Source: Sinonovacula constricta
Taxonomy: Eukaryota > Mollusca > Bivalvia > Cardiida > Solecurtidae
Length of the DNA: 64,000 nucleotides
Assembly: GCA_007844125.1 (NCBI GenBank)
Contig: CM017558.1
Span: 45,164,460 to 45,228,459, forward strand
Reading direction: 5' to 3'
The notes below the pieces were generated by a model that saw only the letters and a program-made list of their open reading frames with translations, searched no databases and had not been told where the DNA came from. Positions 45,140 through 58,989 of the stretch are shown in pieces; position 1 is the first letter of the stretch; the number at the start of each line of letters is the position of its first letter. Both the position numbers and the translations under genes were made by a program.

Positions 45140-46590
45140 GGGGTTAACTGTAAACTATTGCCCTGTGGAAACCTTTGCCACCTTTGGTTGTCATACACCG
45201 GCGGCTGTTTAACAGGTCAAGATAGGGGGTGTTCATAAATGGGGTTTCTCTATGTGGATGCGTGAAAGCTGACATATTTTTTATTAATCGCCCCACAGTA
45301 TGATAAGACAAAACATAGTACGTGGCCTCATCCCCCACCCCTTTGAACAAATACAATGCGTTCAGTGGTTATTTTGCAGGAATGTCCTGATTAATCCGAC
45401 ACACTCGAGTGTAACATGACATAACCAGATTGCGATTTGGTTATAAATTTCTGATTTTAGCACATATATTTTTTCCTATCTGAAAATATTCCCAAATATG
45501 TTGTTAATTGATGCCCAACAAAAAGAAAAGGGCAGCATCACAAAAACCTATTCGTTAAATTACTCACATTTATCTCCTCTATCCGAGTCACGCAGCACAG
45601 TTAGCTATTTTAAAACTATGAAAAAACAAACAAAACGTGACCATTTACTTTTGAGATCACGTTATAGCATTATCCGGGTTATTCGCTCTGACGTCGGTAT
45701 CTATTTCCAGCAGATATATCAAATGTGCCTATTTATATAAAAAATAGAGCGAGTTTTTTCACGATTATAACTGTTTAACATTGAGGTAGTGTTTAAAATC
45801 GTCTTTATTTAGACTAAACCATCAAAACATGTCGATGATACTAATGCCGTGGTCACAGCGCAGTCTGAATACCGCCGAGAAGTAACGAACAGTATGATTG
45901 TCGTTGATCTGGTCATGGTCGAGAAGCGATTCAGTGACTTCGAGCTGTAAGGCAAAACATTTTTTTCTGAACATTCTTAGAATGATTTCATGCACAATAT
46001 TAGTTGTAATACCGTTTGCTAAGTTATATTTTTTTTGTCAAGGTTATCATTAAAAATCTTCAAATTCACATTCGTGGATGGACTACAAATAAATTAAAAA
46101 CCTATTTTATGATGTGTGAAAACAACCTAAGACTGATTCTCTGGCATCCAAGATAAGCGGTTCATTAAAATGCTTAATATTTGTCGGAATTAACAGCACG
46201 TAAAAATTACCATCATTGTTTGGACAACAACAATAACAACACCAACAACATAATCATATAGACTTACTAACACTTTGTACAGACTTGCCAAATTATAAAC
46301 CCAAAATCTATATTTAGTAGGAAACCCAATCCAGGACTTGGTAAAATTGGATTTAAATCTATAATATCCTCTGGAAAAAAATGTCATTCATACAAAATAA
46401 TGCACAAAAAGAAGTATATGGTATAGAAGACTGACGGAAACAATAGTGATCGACTCTTCATTCGGTCTGACATTTATCCAAAATGAACCGGTAAACGCCG
46501 GTTGAAACCAGTCAACATTAGGGCAGATTTAGTTGAGATTTGAATGCAAACAATGTTCCGGACGCTATGTATAATAAAAGAACGTTATTC
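45140..46590. other. Intergenic DNA, nothing recognised
   Basis: Mostly AT-rich. Open frames are short and without motifs. Confidence 0.45.
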
Positions 46591-46602
46591 GTGGGTATGC
46601 AA

Positions 46603-46683
46603 AGTTTCAAGATTCAGCGACGCAGTTCGTAGAGGACTTAACTGCAATACAACATGTCGCCGGTTCGAATCCTACATGACGAA
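46603..46683 (+). pseudogene. Decayed tRNA-like sequence (Cys-like anticodon arm)
   Basis: CGCAGTTCGTAGAGGACTTA, then ACTGCAAT (GCA anticodon-like) and CGCCGGTTCGAATCC as B-box. Looks like a broken tRNA-Cys or a SINE head derived from one. The acceptor stem does not close. Confidence 0.45.
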
Positions 46684-46705
46684 TTTATGTATGATTTTAT
46701 GTCCC

Positions 46706-46750
46706 ACCCCCCCCCCCCCCCCCCCGCCCACACACACACACACACACACT
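46706..46750. repeat. Poly-C tract followed by (CA)n
   Basis: About 18 C residues after TGTCC, then CGCC and a run of about nine CA dinucleotides. May be the tail of the tRNA-like relic just upstream. Confidence 0.9.
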
Positions 46751-46829
46751 TTTCCCCCTTTTCACTTTGCAGCTTGCCCTAGCTTCTACAATTTGTCGAC
46801 GAATCAGTTTTAAGTATTACATTAAAACA

Positions 46830-47535
46830 CAGGAGATTTACAACAATATGTTGTCTGGATATAATAACACAACTGGCCTTTCAGAAATTTTACGGCCTTA
46901 AGATGTAAACTAAATTTTTAAAAACTCGCACCACGATGGCATACCCAAACTAATTTCAATGCTATATCAGTCTGTTCGTAATTTAAATCGGCGTGAGGGC
47001 AATAACAAAATGTACGTCTTTAATTTTTATTTTCTTAAATGAAATATAGAAGTTAGCGAGGTAAATCCTCACGACAGCAATTTAAAGTTTATACCTTTTC
47101 TAGCCTTTCAAAACAGCGCAATAATCACGCAACGAAACGTTAACATTAGTCAAACCTATTTGTCGCCTCGTTTAACATGGCATGAATTAACATATGTGAG
47201 CTTCAAAATAGTGGGTATAAATGGAAACAAATGCATAATACGATAGGTAGAGTGAATACGATTCTAAACGCTGTATATTTCCTGTTCGGTTGAATATTAA
47301 TATTGCACCGACACCATCAGCATTGTGGTGGATACGCCCTCCTAATGTTGGTTGAGGACAACCAAAGATAAATGTCTGGGTAGAACCACTGATATAGTTA
47401 GCTGCATCACGGTTAAAAAGACTTCCTCCATATAATATTTCGAATCATAAAACACTTCCTCTATATATGATTTCGATTCATAAAACAGTGCAGAACATCT
47501 TTTAGTTCAACTTTGTAAAAAGTAAACCTTCTATA
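46830..47535. other. Intergenic DNA, nothing recognised
   Basis: AT-rich; a tandem pair of CTTCCTC(C/T)ATATA...GATT(C/T)..TTCATAAAACA at about 47420-47490 is the only repeat seen. Confidence 0.4.
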
Positions 47536-47540
47536 CAAAG

Positions 47541-47800
47541 GTGCCCGTGGCGTGGTGGTAGAGTCGCCGAGATTTAACTCCTCTGACTGTCTAACCCCGC
47601 ACTTGTTATGTCGAGTCCCCTTCGGGGCGAAGGACTAAATGAAGGTAAGGTCTTCCAATTGATCTGCAGTGTACCTGTGGTTCTGCTCAGGCATCTGTTT
47701 GTGGTCTTCCTACACCAAATTAGCTGGACATCGCTCTGTTGTCTTATACTTGCCCACTGCGATGTATTTCAAAACCAAAAAAACAAAAACAAAAAAAAAC
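47541..47800 (+). mobile_element. tRNA-derived SINE
   Basis: A-box-like GTGGCGTGGTGGTAGAG, B-box-like TGTCGAGTCCCC, a body with GCATCTGTTTGTGGTCTTCC and TTAGCTGGACATCG, and an A-rich tail of AAACAAAAAC repeats. Complete in outline and therefore probably younger than the other SINEs here. Family not assigned. Confidence 0.7.
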
Positions 47801-47849
47801 CCCACTCTCTTTACATCCGCTTAAATAGGAAAATATGACAAGGTCCTAT

Positions 47850-49190
47850 GAGAACTACCACAGATATTTAAGTCTGAACAACCTCTAGATGATCATGTCA
47901 CGTGAGATAAAATGATATGGTAAGAAAGGGAATATACCATATTTTCTGTGACTAACACGTGCACAGGTAAAATCAACAAATTAGAGTCAAATGAAAATAA
48001 CAACACATACATGCATATTTTTTGAACACATTTAATGAAATGTTTTTTTAGAAATGGGTTCATAAAAACGGATAGAAAAGTAAGAAGAATGCAACCCGAG
48101 CTGTATTATATGCCTTAATCTACACCTAATCAATTATAATAATGTTCCAGGCAGTACATTGTATGTGTTTTATAATTATATATCACAAACATGTATTTGA
48201 CTGAAGTCTCAACGCCAACGGATCCAAACATTGGTATCAAAGCTTCCTCATTCAAATTTATTATACCGATTTTTAGAAAAAGGTATGGCGCGTGAAATGA
48301 ATATTTTAACAATACTGAGCATTGACTATAAGCATAAAAGATATACCAGGTACGCATAAGAGAAATCAACACTATTTTGCTATGAGGAGTCAAAATAGTC
48401 ACCCATAAACGTTAATATCGCATCTCTTCCTGACCAAGGAAGGCTTTTTCTTTACAGTTTTTACATATAAATGTATAAATCAGAAAAATAAGTCACCCAT
48501 ATAAGAATATCGGGATTTTTATGTGTTTAAAGGCAGCAATAATTTAATCAAATAATTGTTTGATTTATAATATACAGTATTGTACAAGCCTACATGACGT
48601 ATACAATGGCGTTTTCAGACAAGAAGCTATGCACTAATAGGTATGCAAAACCACTTAATCGTGTGCACGTTCGCGCAGAATTTTTGCTGCTTGCTTTGGT
48701 TAAACAAACAACAGCAACAATTATAGCAACAACAAAACAATTATACATATTTTACCTATTGATTGCCTATACCACAATCAAAAGAACACGCACAGAAACA
48801 TACACTGCACTCTAAATCAAACGAAAATTAACTTCCTTGATAAAGTGTTGACATCTCACCACAAGAAACACCCTTTTCATGCCATCTCTAACATTTTTAA
48901 AATAACCGTTGTAATTCATTAATGATTATATACAAATATAGATGTATCGACTATAATGTCTTAGTAAGAACCATTTAACTAAACTGTGTCCTTGTTTAAC
49001 AATCAAACGAAGCGAAAGATAACTGGTCTCAATAGTTAGTTATAATGTGATTGATTGAGTTAGCCATTAATATCAGACATGTGAACAAATACAACACACA
49101 TACAACAATGCAAATAAACAAAGGACTATTTTTAATTAATGTACTGTGACCAAATATTATGGTAACATTGGATGAATTAAGAAAAACTAC
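47850..49190. other. Intergenic DNA, nothing recognised
   Basis: AT-rich. No supported features. Confidence 0.5.
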
Positions 49191-49194
49191 TCAT

Positions 49195-49960
49195 CAACAG
49201 CCATTCTAAAAATGAGCGTCCGGAATGGAGGGAAACACTGATAATTTACGAGAATTTAGGGAGATATAACTCAGAGTCTGGGGTTTTGGCCTGTCAGATG
49301 GCGATAAGCCATTCACGAACATTTGTGCAAGGCTCAGCGAGGGTCAACGTCGAGGTACAGTCTGTAATTACACGTGACACTCCGTACAAAGACGGACGAA
49401 AAACGCCGTTCGTATGTGGTAACTGACGAAATCATAAATCTGTTAGCATATGATCACGAAAACCCAGCAAGCTGTGCATTGCGCAATTAGTTAAAGCAGC
49501 CAATCAATGACTGCACATTATTGGCTTTGCGTTAGTTTGAATTACCACGGTTTCCCGCCCTGTAAGATGGCGCAGGCTGAAGTTTGCAAGGCGCGCGTAT
49601 TGCAAATTCGGTGCGTCTTTGCTGTATTTTCAGCGCAGTTTTGAGGCGCGTATGTGTAGTTTTGATATAATCACTTGATTAATATGATTTAAAAGCAGAC
49701 TGAGGACGGCCTTGTTTGTCTGCAAGGGGGCTGGGTTGCGTCTGGCAATGCAACGCATCCCAGACCGGCACGAGGCACCGTTAGCCCTTGATTTTCGTCT
49801 CAAAAGACTCTTTGTAAGTTATGAAAAGCTAACCGCCAATCATCAATAACAAAGAACAATTAATAAGTTGTTTTTCTGCTGCATGGCAGATGGCGAGACG
49901 GTGCAGGCTGATTTTGCAGTTCATGGAATAAACGAAAAGGAAAGTTAGTAATCTTTTTGA
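49195..49960. promoter_or_regulatory. Candidate regulatory region
   Basis: GC-richer than flanks, with TCTGTAATTACACGTGACAC, GCGCAATTAGTTAAAGC, CCAATCAATGACTGC and GGCGCGCGTATTGC. A loose direct repeat, GATGGCGCAGGCTGAAGTTTG at 49566 and GATGGCG..GTGCAGGCTGATTTTG at 49889, is included. No coding signal. Confidence 0.25.
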
Positions 49961-49969
49961 CACGATGTC

Positions 49970-50100
49970 AGGACTCAAACGAGCTATAGAAATTGTCTTT
50001 TAATCAAGTTGCATCATAAAATAATTGCTTAAGCTAACATGCTTGCTGCAAGCGGATATATGATAATTTGCATTGAGAAAATTGTAGTTAAAATCTTGAT
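49970..50100. other. Intergenic spacer
   Basis: Short AT-rich spacer without features. Confidence 0.4.
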
Positions 50101-50560
50101 TATAATGGGCAAAAACGGACCGGGGGAGCAGCTAATCTTAATTTAGGCCACGTGGTCTTCAATGGAACCGACAGAGGGAACCGTATGTCAAAGACAAGCA
50201 ACAGCAAGATATGCATGTTTGCATGTCGTTGGTAATCATTGAATCTTTTGTAGAACTCACAAAGAATCATCCGCGATGATTTGGCCGCTATTGCGCCACG
50301 TAATGCCGTCGTTATGAGCGAAACTCCCACTTTAGTCGCAGTTCCCGCAGACCTCAAGCAGTTGGCTGTTACAATGCTGCATCGAGCATGTTTATGTGCA
50401 TGCAAGCACACCTGCACCTTACTGTATTACCCATAAAATACTCAGAATTAGAAAAAATATAGCATTATGTCAAATCCTGACATGCACATACCGCTTGCAA
50501 ACCGATGGGATATGGAACGCTGGCGCCCATGTGACAGAAAGAAATGTGTGCAGGAAGTGG
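50100..50560. promoter_or_regulatory. Compositionally mixed patch
   Basis: Contains TTAGGCCACGTGGTCTTC (palindromic CCACGTGG at 50148-50155) and GCGCCACGTAATGCCG. Open frames on both strands are about 60-105 codons and show no domain. Possible regulatory DNA. Confidence 0.2.
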
Positions 50561-50569
50561 CCGCTTCGT

Positions 50570-52850
50570 GCAATCGAGGCAAACTTCTTGTTTTCTTTGT
50601 GCTGCCCGTTAGACAAACAGGTAGTGCTTGTAAACGTTCGAACGATTAATAAATCCATCAATATAGCTGTCATCTTGACAAACGGTTCCAAGAAGGACTG
50701 ATTCTATGTTTCTTGAATGAATTATTCATGACCCTTGAAAGTTGTTCAAACTCCTTAACCCATTAACTGAACATGAAAGGTTATGTACAAGTGCGCATCT
50801 TGTGACTTGTCGAAGGACAGACCCCTCTCGCTTCACATGTCGCCTTTCTGTTGTGTCACAGATGCAGTTTAAGACCGGACCATCATCCCGATGTCACTTT
50901 GAAGAGCCTGCAAAACGATATCTTGACAAACCCATTAACGACCATGACATAATTGAAATATAAAACTACGTCAATTGACTCATTCACTACTGTGAAGTTG
51001 GTCATGATATTTAAATTCGCATACTAGCATACGGGACAACTGTGCTAAGCAGAGGATCGGAGTTCCGTTGTGCAGTCAATGTTTGAAAGGAACCACCATC
51101 GTCCCATCGTCAGAATGTGCATTTAGGACCCATATAGTCTTCAGTGGAGAGTCAAACCTAAACAATTTCTGTACGAAAGTTTGAATTTCTTTTGACAGCC
51201 TGTATCAACATTTGTCCTGTATCCCATTGACTTGTAACAACTTTTCGTCTGTTGAAACAGCACACCAACTGCTCTTTTTTTGGTCACAAAGCCGTCTAGA
51301 GGCGTTTAATGTTAATATGAATGAAGTCTTGGGACATTGATTAGATTCCGTAGTTAGAAAACTATTTATTTCGCTATATTTTTCTCTTGAAAACAATATT
51401 TTTGCGGCTGAAATTCAACTTTTAAAGACTGCAATTTAAAGCAACAGTTATCCCGCCAAAAGTTTCAAACAAATAATTCCCATAATGCAACTTTTTGTTT
51501 ACATCGTTCACATCCGTTCTGCAGCTGCTATTGTTATGTTAACTGCAATCGTGTGTGCAGTTGAATCAATATCCGTACAGCACATGCGCTTTTCGCTCTT
51601 TCTGGCCTGCAGTCGGCCACCGGGAGCCTTGGAACGAAGGTTTCACTTGGCAGCCGGTGTTTTTACAGAGAAGCGTATGGGGCACCGTTCTAGTCCATTT
51701 GTTGATTCGTTCATATTTCACATACATAGAAGATGAATTGCTTTTAATAAGGCAATAAACGCATGTCCTTATCCGTTGTTAGAAAGATTGTCCCTAAAAA
51801 AGAAACTTGTAACACTAAGTCAGTGTCACATACAACACTACCTTTACGTTGATCATGGTGACCAAGCTCGTACTTCTATTTGTCGACACCGTGTAAAAGG
51901 TGTTTAATAGCTTGAAGTTTGTGCAATCAGTCGAATAAGTGAATATCAACATCTCCTTGTAAAGGGGATTATATTTCGCTTTAAGAAGTCTTTATGCGTT
52001 CTTTAGAATATTACTTTTTTCTCGAAGCTGCGTCGTAGTAGGTAACAACCCTACCTGTGACAAAGTCGGGGTGTTGAGTTACTATTCACAAACAACGAGA
52101 GAAAGCAGAGGTGTTTATGAATGTTTAAGACTGACAGATCTGCGTATTTATCTTTTAATCAGTTATCGCACGAGACGGTGACGTGTGATCGAGTTGGAAG
52201 TTATACCCTATAAAGGAACGAGATTGCCACCGGAGGTGTACTACAATTTGGTTAAAATTACTGACTTCTCCTCGATTTACTTTGCTTTTGTGGATCGTAG
52301 AAAAAGATTCGGACCTTTGGCATCAACTGGAAAATGAATGAAACAGTATTGAAATTAATTCATTGTCTATCCTGTATATTGGTTTAAAACCAGGAACAAT
52401 CGTATGGGAAAAGAAACCACTTACACAACTGTATTCACTCTTTGAACATAAATGAAAATTGTGATGTAATTTTAAGATATAGTCTGCTCTATATTTATAA
52501 AATGCCAAGTCTTCTAAATAAATAATTAGTATCTTTGAAAACACTAAAGGTTCTAAAGCATGCCAATTATGACATGTCCAATCCGTGTATAAAGGAGAGC
52601 TGAATATTTGCTACATTTGTTTATCAATGACATAACGTTTATAGTTCTAATTGTGCATCCCCAGTTCCGATGGAAAACCCGGTCAATGAACTCCGGCGTT
52701 ACTCCGAATTGTGGTTCATTCACTCGAATTCACGCTCATTTACACTTCTGTCTCAAAGACGAAGAATTTTAATTAAAGAAACGTTTCAAAGAAACAGTTG
52801 GATTTTTAAACACTGATGGATTTCTAAACATTGATGGAAACAATACTACT
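50570..52850. other. Intergenic DNA, nothing recognised
   Basis: Mixed to AT-rich. Several 60-100-codon frames on both strands overlap one another and have no motif. Confidence 0.45.
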
Positions 52851-52859
52851 GTGAATGCC

Positions 52860-53260
52860 GTTTCAGGTGTTCGACACTGTATAGCATTTCTTTTGTTGCC
52901 TTAAAAGCGCATACAAAAGCTGACAGTACCACAGGAGTTGAACTTCATCCTCCACCAAAGCGCTTTTATCGCGGAGGTTCGATGCTGTATAGCTTTTGTA
53001 GTAATTTAGTTGATTTTAATCGAAATTTATTAAACCTATATCATCTGTTTGGTATGGTTTATTGAAAACCACCAACATAGTTGGCTTTCTCGGTGGTTTA
53101 GGTACTTTTACCGACGGATTGTACCGCTCCCGGTGGTACAATAAATCATTTGTATTCACAATGTTTTGTTGATTAACACCTTGATAAGTGACTTTTCTAA
53201 TATTTGGGCGCCATTCCCGACGGATGGTTACGTTCCCGGCGGTACGTTAGAGAGAGGGTC
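52860..53260. repeat. Imperfect local repeats
   Basis: TTCGACACTGTATAGC (52869) is echoed by TTCGATGCTGTATAGC (52977). ACCGACGGATTGTACCGCTC (53110) is echoed by CCCGACGGATGGTTACGTTC (53216), each followed by a CCGG(T/C)GGTAC word. Old local duplications or remains of an inserted element. Confidence 0.5.
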
Positions 53261-53269
53261 GTGGGAGGG

Positions 53270-56200
53270 GAAGGTCAACAGCCGGGGTCGTCGGAAGAAA
53301 CAACTCATCGAGCAAGGTGTTTTAATCCCAACTATAACAGATGTTAAAACCAAGAAAATACCATTTTTCACAGCATAGCGGTGCACGAGAAAGGAATACT
53401 TTACAATTATCCCATGGCTATAGAAAAGCCGGGTTAACCTCGAAGCTTGTTAGATGTGTTTTACAGTTAACAAAACACAATAGGTCACCCGATCGGATAT
53501 TCTGACAAATAAAAATGCTCACTGTTTATAAAGAGACCGAATACAGCGAAAAGCGACTTACCGAAGGTCTTAACAGCGGAACCTTTAATTAATTGTAATT
53601 AATAAGAACAGGAGGAAAAATCCATAATTGGCTCCACCCAGATTGAATGAGACGATGTAAGGGGAAGACAAACCGACCGCCCCTTCTTGCAAGACTGGGA
53701 TGCAGATCACAACAGGTATACAAGGATAATGAAGTCTCACTAGAAATCAGTCTAAACCTTGCCCCATGCTGTTCGACCTTTTTAAGCATCGAGGCAACTT
53801 CATCCATACAAAGAATTAACAAGTCCTCGTCTGTGATACTTTTAAAGCCGAAAGCTTTCGACATCTGTTTGATTTTTAAATTGGTCTTCTTCGTTAGTTT
53901 TTCTCTAACCTTCTATACGAGATTTGCAACTGTGTCTCGGGACTTTTTTCTTCTTTTTTTTTTGCCTGCGGGCAACAGTGTTCTGGTTTGATGAAAGTCC
54001 GCAATATTTGACGCTGTGGTGCTAGTATAAACAGTATAATTATCTTTCTGAAAAGAAACGTGATTTTAGACATCATTTCTTCAGTTTGAGAATTACAGCA
54101 ATTTGATTGGATGATCGCAGTAAATACATCTAGCAGTCGAATCCGCTCTTTCTGAGCGATTTAACATACTAATGATGGAAATTAGCGATTGTATGGCATG
54201 TATTGCATACTGAACATTCATAGCAGACACACATGGTGACAAAAATTATAGATTATGTCGTATTTATTACCGACGGGCATCCTAATAACTTTCTTTTTCA
54301 AAAGCATTTTAAACGTGTTCCATTCTGGTTCGCGTTTTGTTTTAACTTAATTTAAATTGCGTAAATATCGGCACCAAAACCACAATAATACTTATTATAA
54401 AGCTGTTCAATTACAAAAATGTTGACAAATGGGAAAAGGCAGTGAGGATTTTGTAATTTGCGACACCTGACATTTAATTTTGCTTCATTTAGCTAAAACT
54501 ATGCGGTGTTTGGGTTACAGACAGGTTAGGTTGAATCTCTTGGAAACAGTAAACACCAGAAGAGAGTTAGATACATAAACTGCTGATGCTAATTTTGAAC
54601 TACAAAGGTTGAAATAAAATCTCATTTTCACATTACTATACCCATCAGCAGAGAATCGCCGCTTTAGTTTTCAATTATGACGGGTTTTCTTAATTGATTC
54701 ATTCTAAATATTGTCCCGCTTTCTTCAAGTGTATACTCAAGGGTAGAATTGACTCAGGATTTAAATCGAATTGTCACCCGTTCATTTGTCCCAGAGCGAT
54801 TTCGTCATTTGCTGGTATGAAAAATCAAACCAATAAAGTCGTAAAACTGGAATTAATTGAGCTCGCGAATGAAATTAAGTTTTTAAGTCTGCCCCTGCAT
54901 CTGCGATGCTGTCAAAACAACACACATCGTCAAATAAGTTGCTTTGTGGTTGTCACCGCGACTGTCTTTAAGATGTCGTAAAATCTTTCCGGAAAATATT
55001 GGAGGATCGGTTCTTAGGTTCATCTGTAGAACTGTTCTTTGTGTGCGATGCTGCAGAGACGATTGGTTTATTTGTAACATCTAACGGTTTATTTTAATCA
55101 ACAAATAATTATCTCCGAACCGAGCATTTGTGTTGCTTATTAACTAAGAAAAGGTATGATGACAAGTTTAGAAATATGTATAATGCTTTTAAAAAGATTT
55201 TATAAAAGTCAATAGTATCACGACGATTGCTAAATGTTGCATTCTTGATGATCTGTTATTTGAAGTACATGTATAACAATACACAATACTTAAAGAGCTG
55301 GTTTTCATTTCTCGATAAGTTTATAAAGATTCAAAGTGTATAGAAAAAGTATATAAAAAGAAAAAAAAAAAAATAACAACAACCAAAACTCGTCGTGTAT
55401 TTTAAATTTCGCACGAATTGAAGCGAACATTTGTGATTATCGTAAATTTAATAATTAAAATATAAATATTTGTGATTACTATATGAATGAAAAGATAAGT
55501 ATTACTTTGTCTTATCATAAATTAATGAAGGATGAGATAAGTATATGTGATAATAATGTATTTATGTATGAAAAGCAATTATTGCTATCAGTTTTAACTA
55601 TACAATTGTCGTTCAATGACTCTGTGTACATGATAGGCCTATATATTTCAATGCTATATGTATTTGTTTAAGGCTAAACTACGCGACGGTCTAAGGGTGT
55701 AATACGACATTCATGGCAATTTATCATGTTTGTCATTTTCACTTGAACAGGTGTATATATATCTTATATGTATCTTATATGTATGTACATAGAGTATTTG
55801 GCTATCCTATAATTATATTTAGATAAAAGAAGTAACTACCGATCCGACAGCCACTTGGAGGTGCGTCGTCAAGATTACATGTTTAATATTCAACGTTCGT
55901 AAACATACTTACTGTAATAATCATTGTCCGTGATAATAAAACAGACATGACACAACAGACCTGTTTTAGTTTTTAATTTGTGTTTGCACTCAGAACAGAT
56001 TTCGGTACGTTATTTTTTTAGTAAATCGTTTACTCATTTGTATTCTAGAATTAAAAATATGCTTGTCTGATTGCTGCCGTACATTCGTCCGTTTGCTCGT
56101 CAGTCTTGTTTTACCCATGAATCAAGTCGTGGTTTTATAAGAGGTGAAGGGTTAACGGTTTCAGGTCTAATAAAAGTAACATCAAAGAGCGACCTCTAAC

Positions 56201-56690
56201 GCGCTAGAGTCAATGGACCTAAAAGAGAAGTTAACAAGGCAAACCTTATCACTCAATTAATCATACGGTTATGTAACAAGAATGAAAACAGAATTTGTTC
56301 ACCTCTTTTAACTGAGCTTTATCGTCATAAAGTTGTCAGCGAGAATGAAAGTTCATGAACTTGCAAGCCTCATTTAAAGGTGCTATGCAATGGTGATTGT
56401 CGCTCATTTTCATATCTTTTGTTACATCATAATTTCATGTCAGTTTGAAAGAATGAGAAAAATCTGTTCCTCTTGAAAATATGAAGTAAATTGCCCCCGA
56501 TGAGTAGCCTTTATGAGACCTCAGATTCAATCAGATGTTACGCCACGGAGTAAAAAATCAATGGCCGCTAAACAGGGGTCCAGGGTCATTAGCATATTTT
56601 TTTTAATAACAGTTTAACAAATACGATAATATGCAAATCAACAATAATTCATAACGCATTCACAGAAGAATTAACTTAAAACAGCCCCCT
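53270..56690. other. Intergenic DNA, nothing firm
   Basis: A 91-codon minus-strand frame (53589-53864) reads KSITDEDLLILCMDEVASML in part, which looks protein-like, but there is no splice, homology or flanking support. The rest is AT-rich. Confidence 0.4.
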
Positions 56691-56699
56691 TTGTACTTA

Positions 56700-57180
56700 T
56701 TAAATCGCCCTTTCCACTAAACTGAACATTGTTTATGGGGGAATTATCTTTTCCTTGGACCCCGGACATTTTGGTGCCATCCGCTAAAGAAAGTAGTCCC
56801 CGCCGACCCGAGGGCCAATCGTCCTTGCTCTCCCCACCAACTTGTCGACCTTTTAATGATAATAATGACTTTAATTTGCCAGGTTTTCTAACGCCAACGT
56901 CTCGTTTCCGCCTAGATGGTTCCAGTAAAAAGGGACACAGACCTTTGATGACGTTATATGTGGCGTATGAATCTGATTGAAATCTCGTCCGTGATCCGGG
57001 GACAGGTGCCCGGATGTTGGATGTCTTGTCGAGGGCAGGACTAACTGTAAGGGTCCATTAGGCATTTAAAGCTGGATACACCACGCTCATTATGACGCTG
57101 CGTAATTGGCCCCAAAGAATCATTTTCTATGACCTGGGTCCAAAGTTATTAAAGCCCTAGTTTGTGACCGATGATCATTT
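56700..57180. promoter_or_regulatory. Candidate enhancer island
   Basis: Distinct from AT-rich flanks. Words include CTTTAATTTGCC, GACCTTTGATGACG (TCF-like), CTGCGTAATTGGCCCC (homeodomain core), and GACCTGGGTCCAAAGTTATT (nuclear-receptor-like). No coding frame with a motif. About 21.5 kb after Gsx. Confidence 0.35.
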
Positions 57181-57189
57181 TAATATACG

Positions 57190-58555
57190 ATTGGTCAACA
57201 CTATCTTTACTCAAATCGGAAGAATCAGATTTTTAGTATGGCCTCAGACTTAGAGCTGTATTGCATCAAGGCCGGTCCGTTTCTGCTTGCTGTATTTAAC
57301 CCTTATTATGCTAAATTTATAAATAAGCAACACCATGAATTCAGTTATTGCTAACACCTTCATACATATGTAACAGAGCACATTGGCAGAGACTCGGCAG
57401 CAAATAGTATGGGAGCTTATCTGGATTTAAGCTATTTGCCGTAGCCTGATAAATTTATTCTTAGAACAGTCATACAGCTAAGATTAGAAAAGAAAGTCGG
57501 ACATCGGTGCATCTACAGAAGGTTACTGCTTCGATATCCTGTCGAGATTTAAACACGTATAGGCAAATGGAACTTTTACACGATTGACTATAAACGACGT
57601 GTAAAGATAGTTTCCGTACTAGTCAGTCTGATGTGGTAATTTGTTATGTATTATGGCATGTTAGTGAAGTGAAGGCAGTATTTCCATTGTGTTAGAGGAA
57701 ACATCCCTCTTAAAGTGATCATTGGGAATAAACGCGAATACTTGAATTTATCAAATGAAAGTGAATTCGCAATTGACGATGATGTTGCATCAGTGCCACA
57801 TGTATATACATGTCTTCTTTGTATAAACGGCAGTTTGTGTTTCTGTAGTGCATCTGGAAGGTTAGGATAAATTATACACATACTATCAATACAGGTATCA
57901 ATATCTATCTACATAAAATGGAAAAAATAGAACAGGCCAATAAATGCTTCGATAACTCATCTCTTTTAAATATTGCCACTATTACTTCGAATTAGTTTTT
58001 GCAAATATTCTCTTATAAACAGATACCTTTTTCATACTGTTTAACTGTTTTAATAGCCGTGTGCTGAATAATAGGTCATCAATAGTGACAAAATTAATTA
58101 TTCTAAAGCTGTAGTCAAACACGTTTAAAGTCTTTGAAAAATCGCAGGACAGTTTTCTTTCTTTTTAAACGAAACAAACGCGTTTTGTTTAATTTTAAGC
58201 CAAATAAAACATACAAAAACCTGGATTTTTTTCCCGTTAATAATCTCCAACGCGGGATAAATAGATTCTAATGTCCTCATTAATATACAAATTAAGTACT
58301 TTGTCTCGGCACATGTGTAGGGTGCCTCACGATTTTAAACATACTTAAACGGGTATTGCATAATGGGCAAAACAACTCAATTAACGGGATATCTGTAATA
58401 TGAGGACTCTTAAAAATAGAGTCATCACTGAACCAGAATTGACAACAAAAGAACCCCTTTCTGAAAAGACTAGTTTGGGGAGAAAAGACGTAGCATTGGT
58501 CTGATTAGAAAGATAAACGACTTAATTGACTTTGAAATGGTTGGATTAAATTGAG
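57190..58555. other. Intergenic DNA, nothing recognised
   Basis: AT-rich. No supported features. Confidence 0.5.
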
Positions 58556-58559
58556 TCCT

Positions 58560-58980
58560 TGCGACGCAACGTGCTGTGTCAGGACAACTCACGTGAAATG
58601 GATCGGTCCGTGCGTGCTGTCTTCGAGAAACAACGCTAGACGATGGCCGGTTTCCGTTTTTTTAAATACGACAGTTAATTTCGATTGATGTTTCTGCCCC
58701 GCCCCTGGTCGTACTTGTTATGTAAACAATGCGGCGGATATCTGCGCCCAACAAGGTAAGATTTCAGCGCCTAATGAGTCTGGGTACCAACTCTGACAAG
58801 TGGACGTGCGCAGCGTCAGGGCACGGGAAGATGAGCTAACCAGTCTAGTGTAACCATAGCAACGGGGTCCGAATATCTGACACGGACTAACGGAGGTACA
58901 GCCACCATCATTTCCAGGCTCCTGTGAACATGACGGTCGCTCCAAGACAAAAAAAATATTCCGTCAGAAATGGCCAAGCG
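58560..58980. promoter_or_regulatory. Candidate regulatory island with RFX X-box
   Basis: GC-richer patch. At 58850-58863 it has GTAACCATAGCAAC, a textbook X-box (GTNNCCAT-RGNAAC) bound by RFX factors. Also GACGTGCGCAGCG and CACGGGAAG. No ciliary or other gene is seen next to it. Confidence 0.4.
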
Positions 58981-58989
58981 GGTGTCAAC

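Noticed and set aside
53589..53864. 91-codon minus-strand frame that looks partly protein-like
   Set aside because: No known motif, ends in low-support sequence, and nothing upstream continues it. Listed only as a weak possibility within the intergenic entry.
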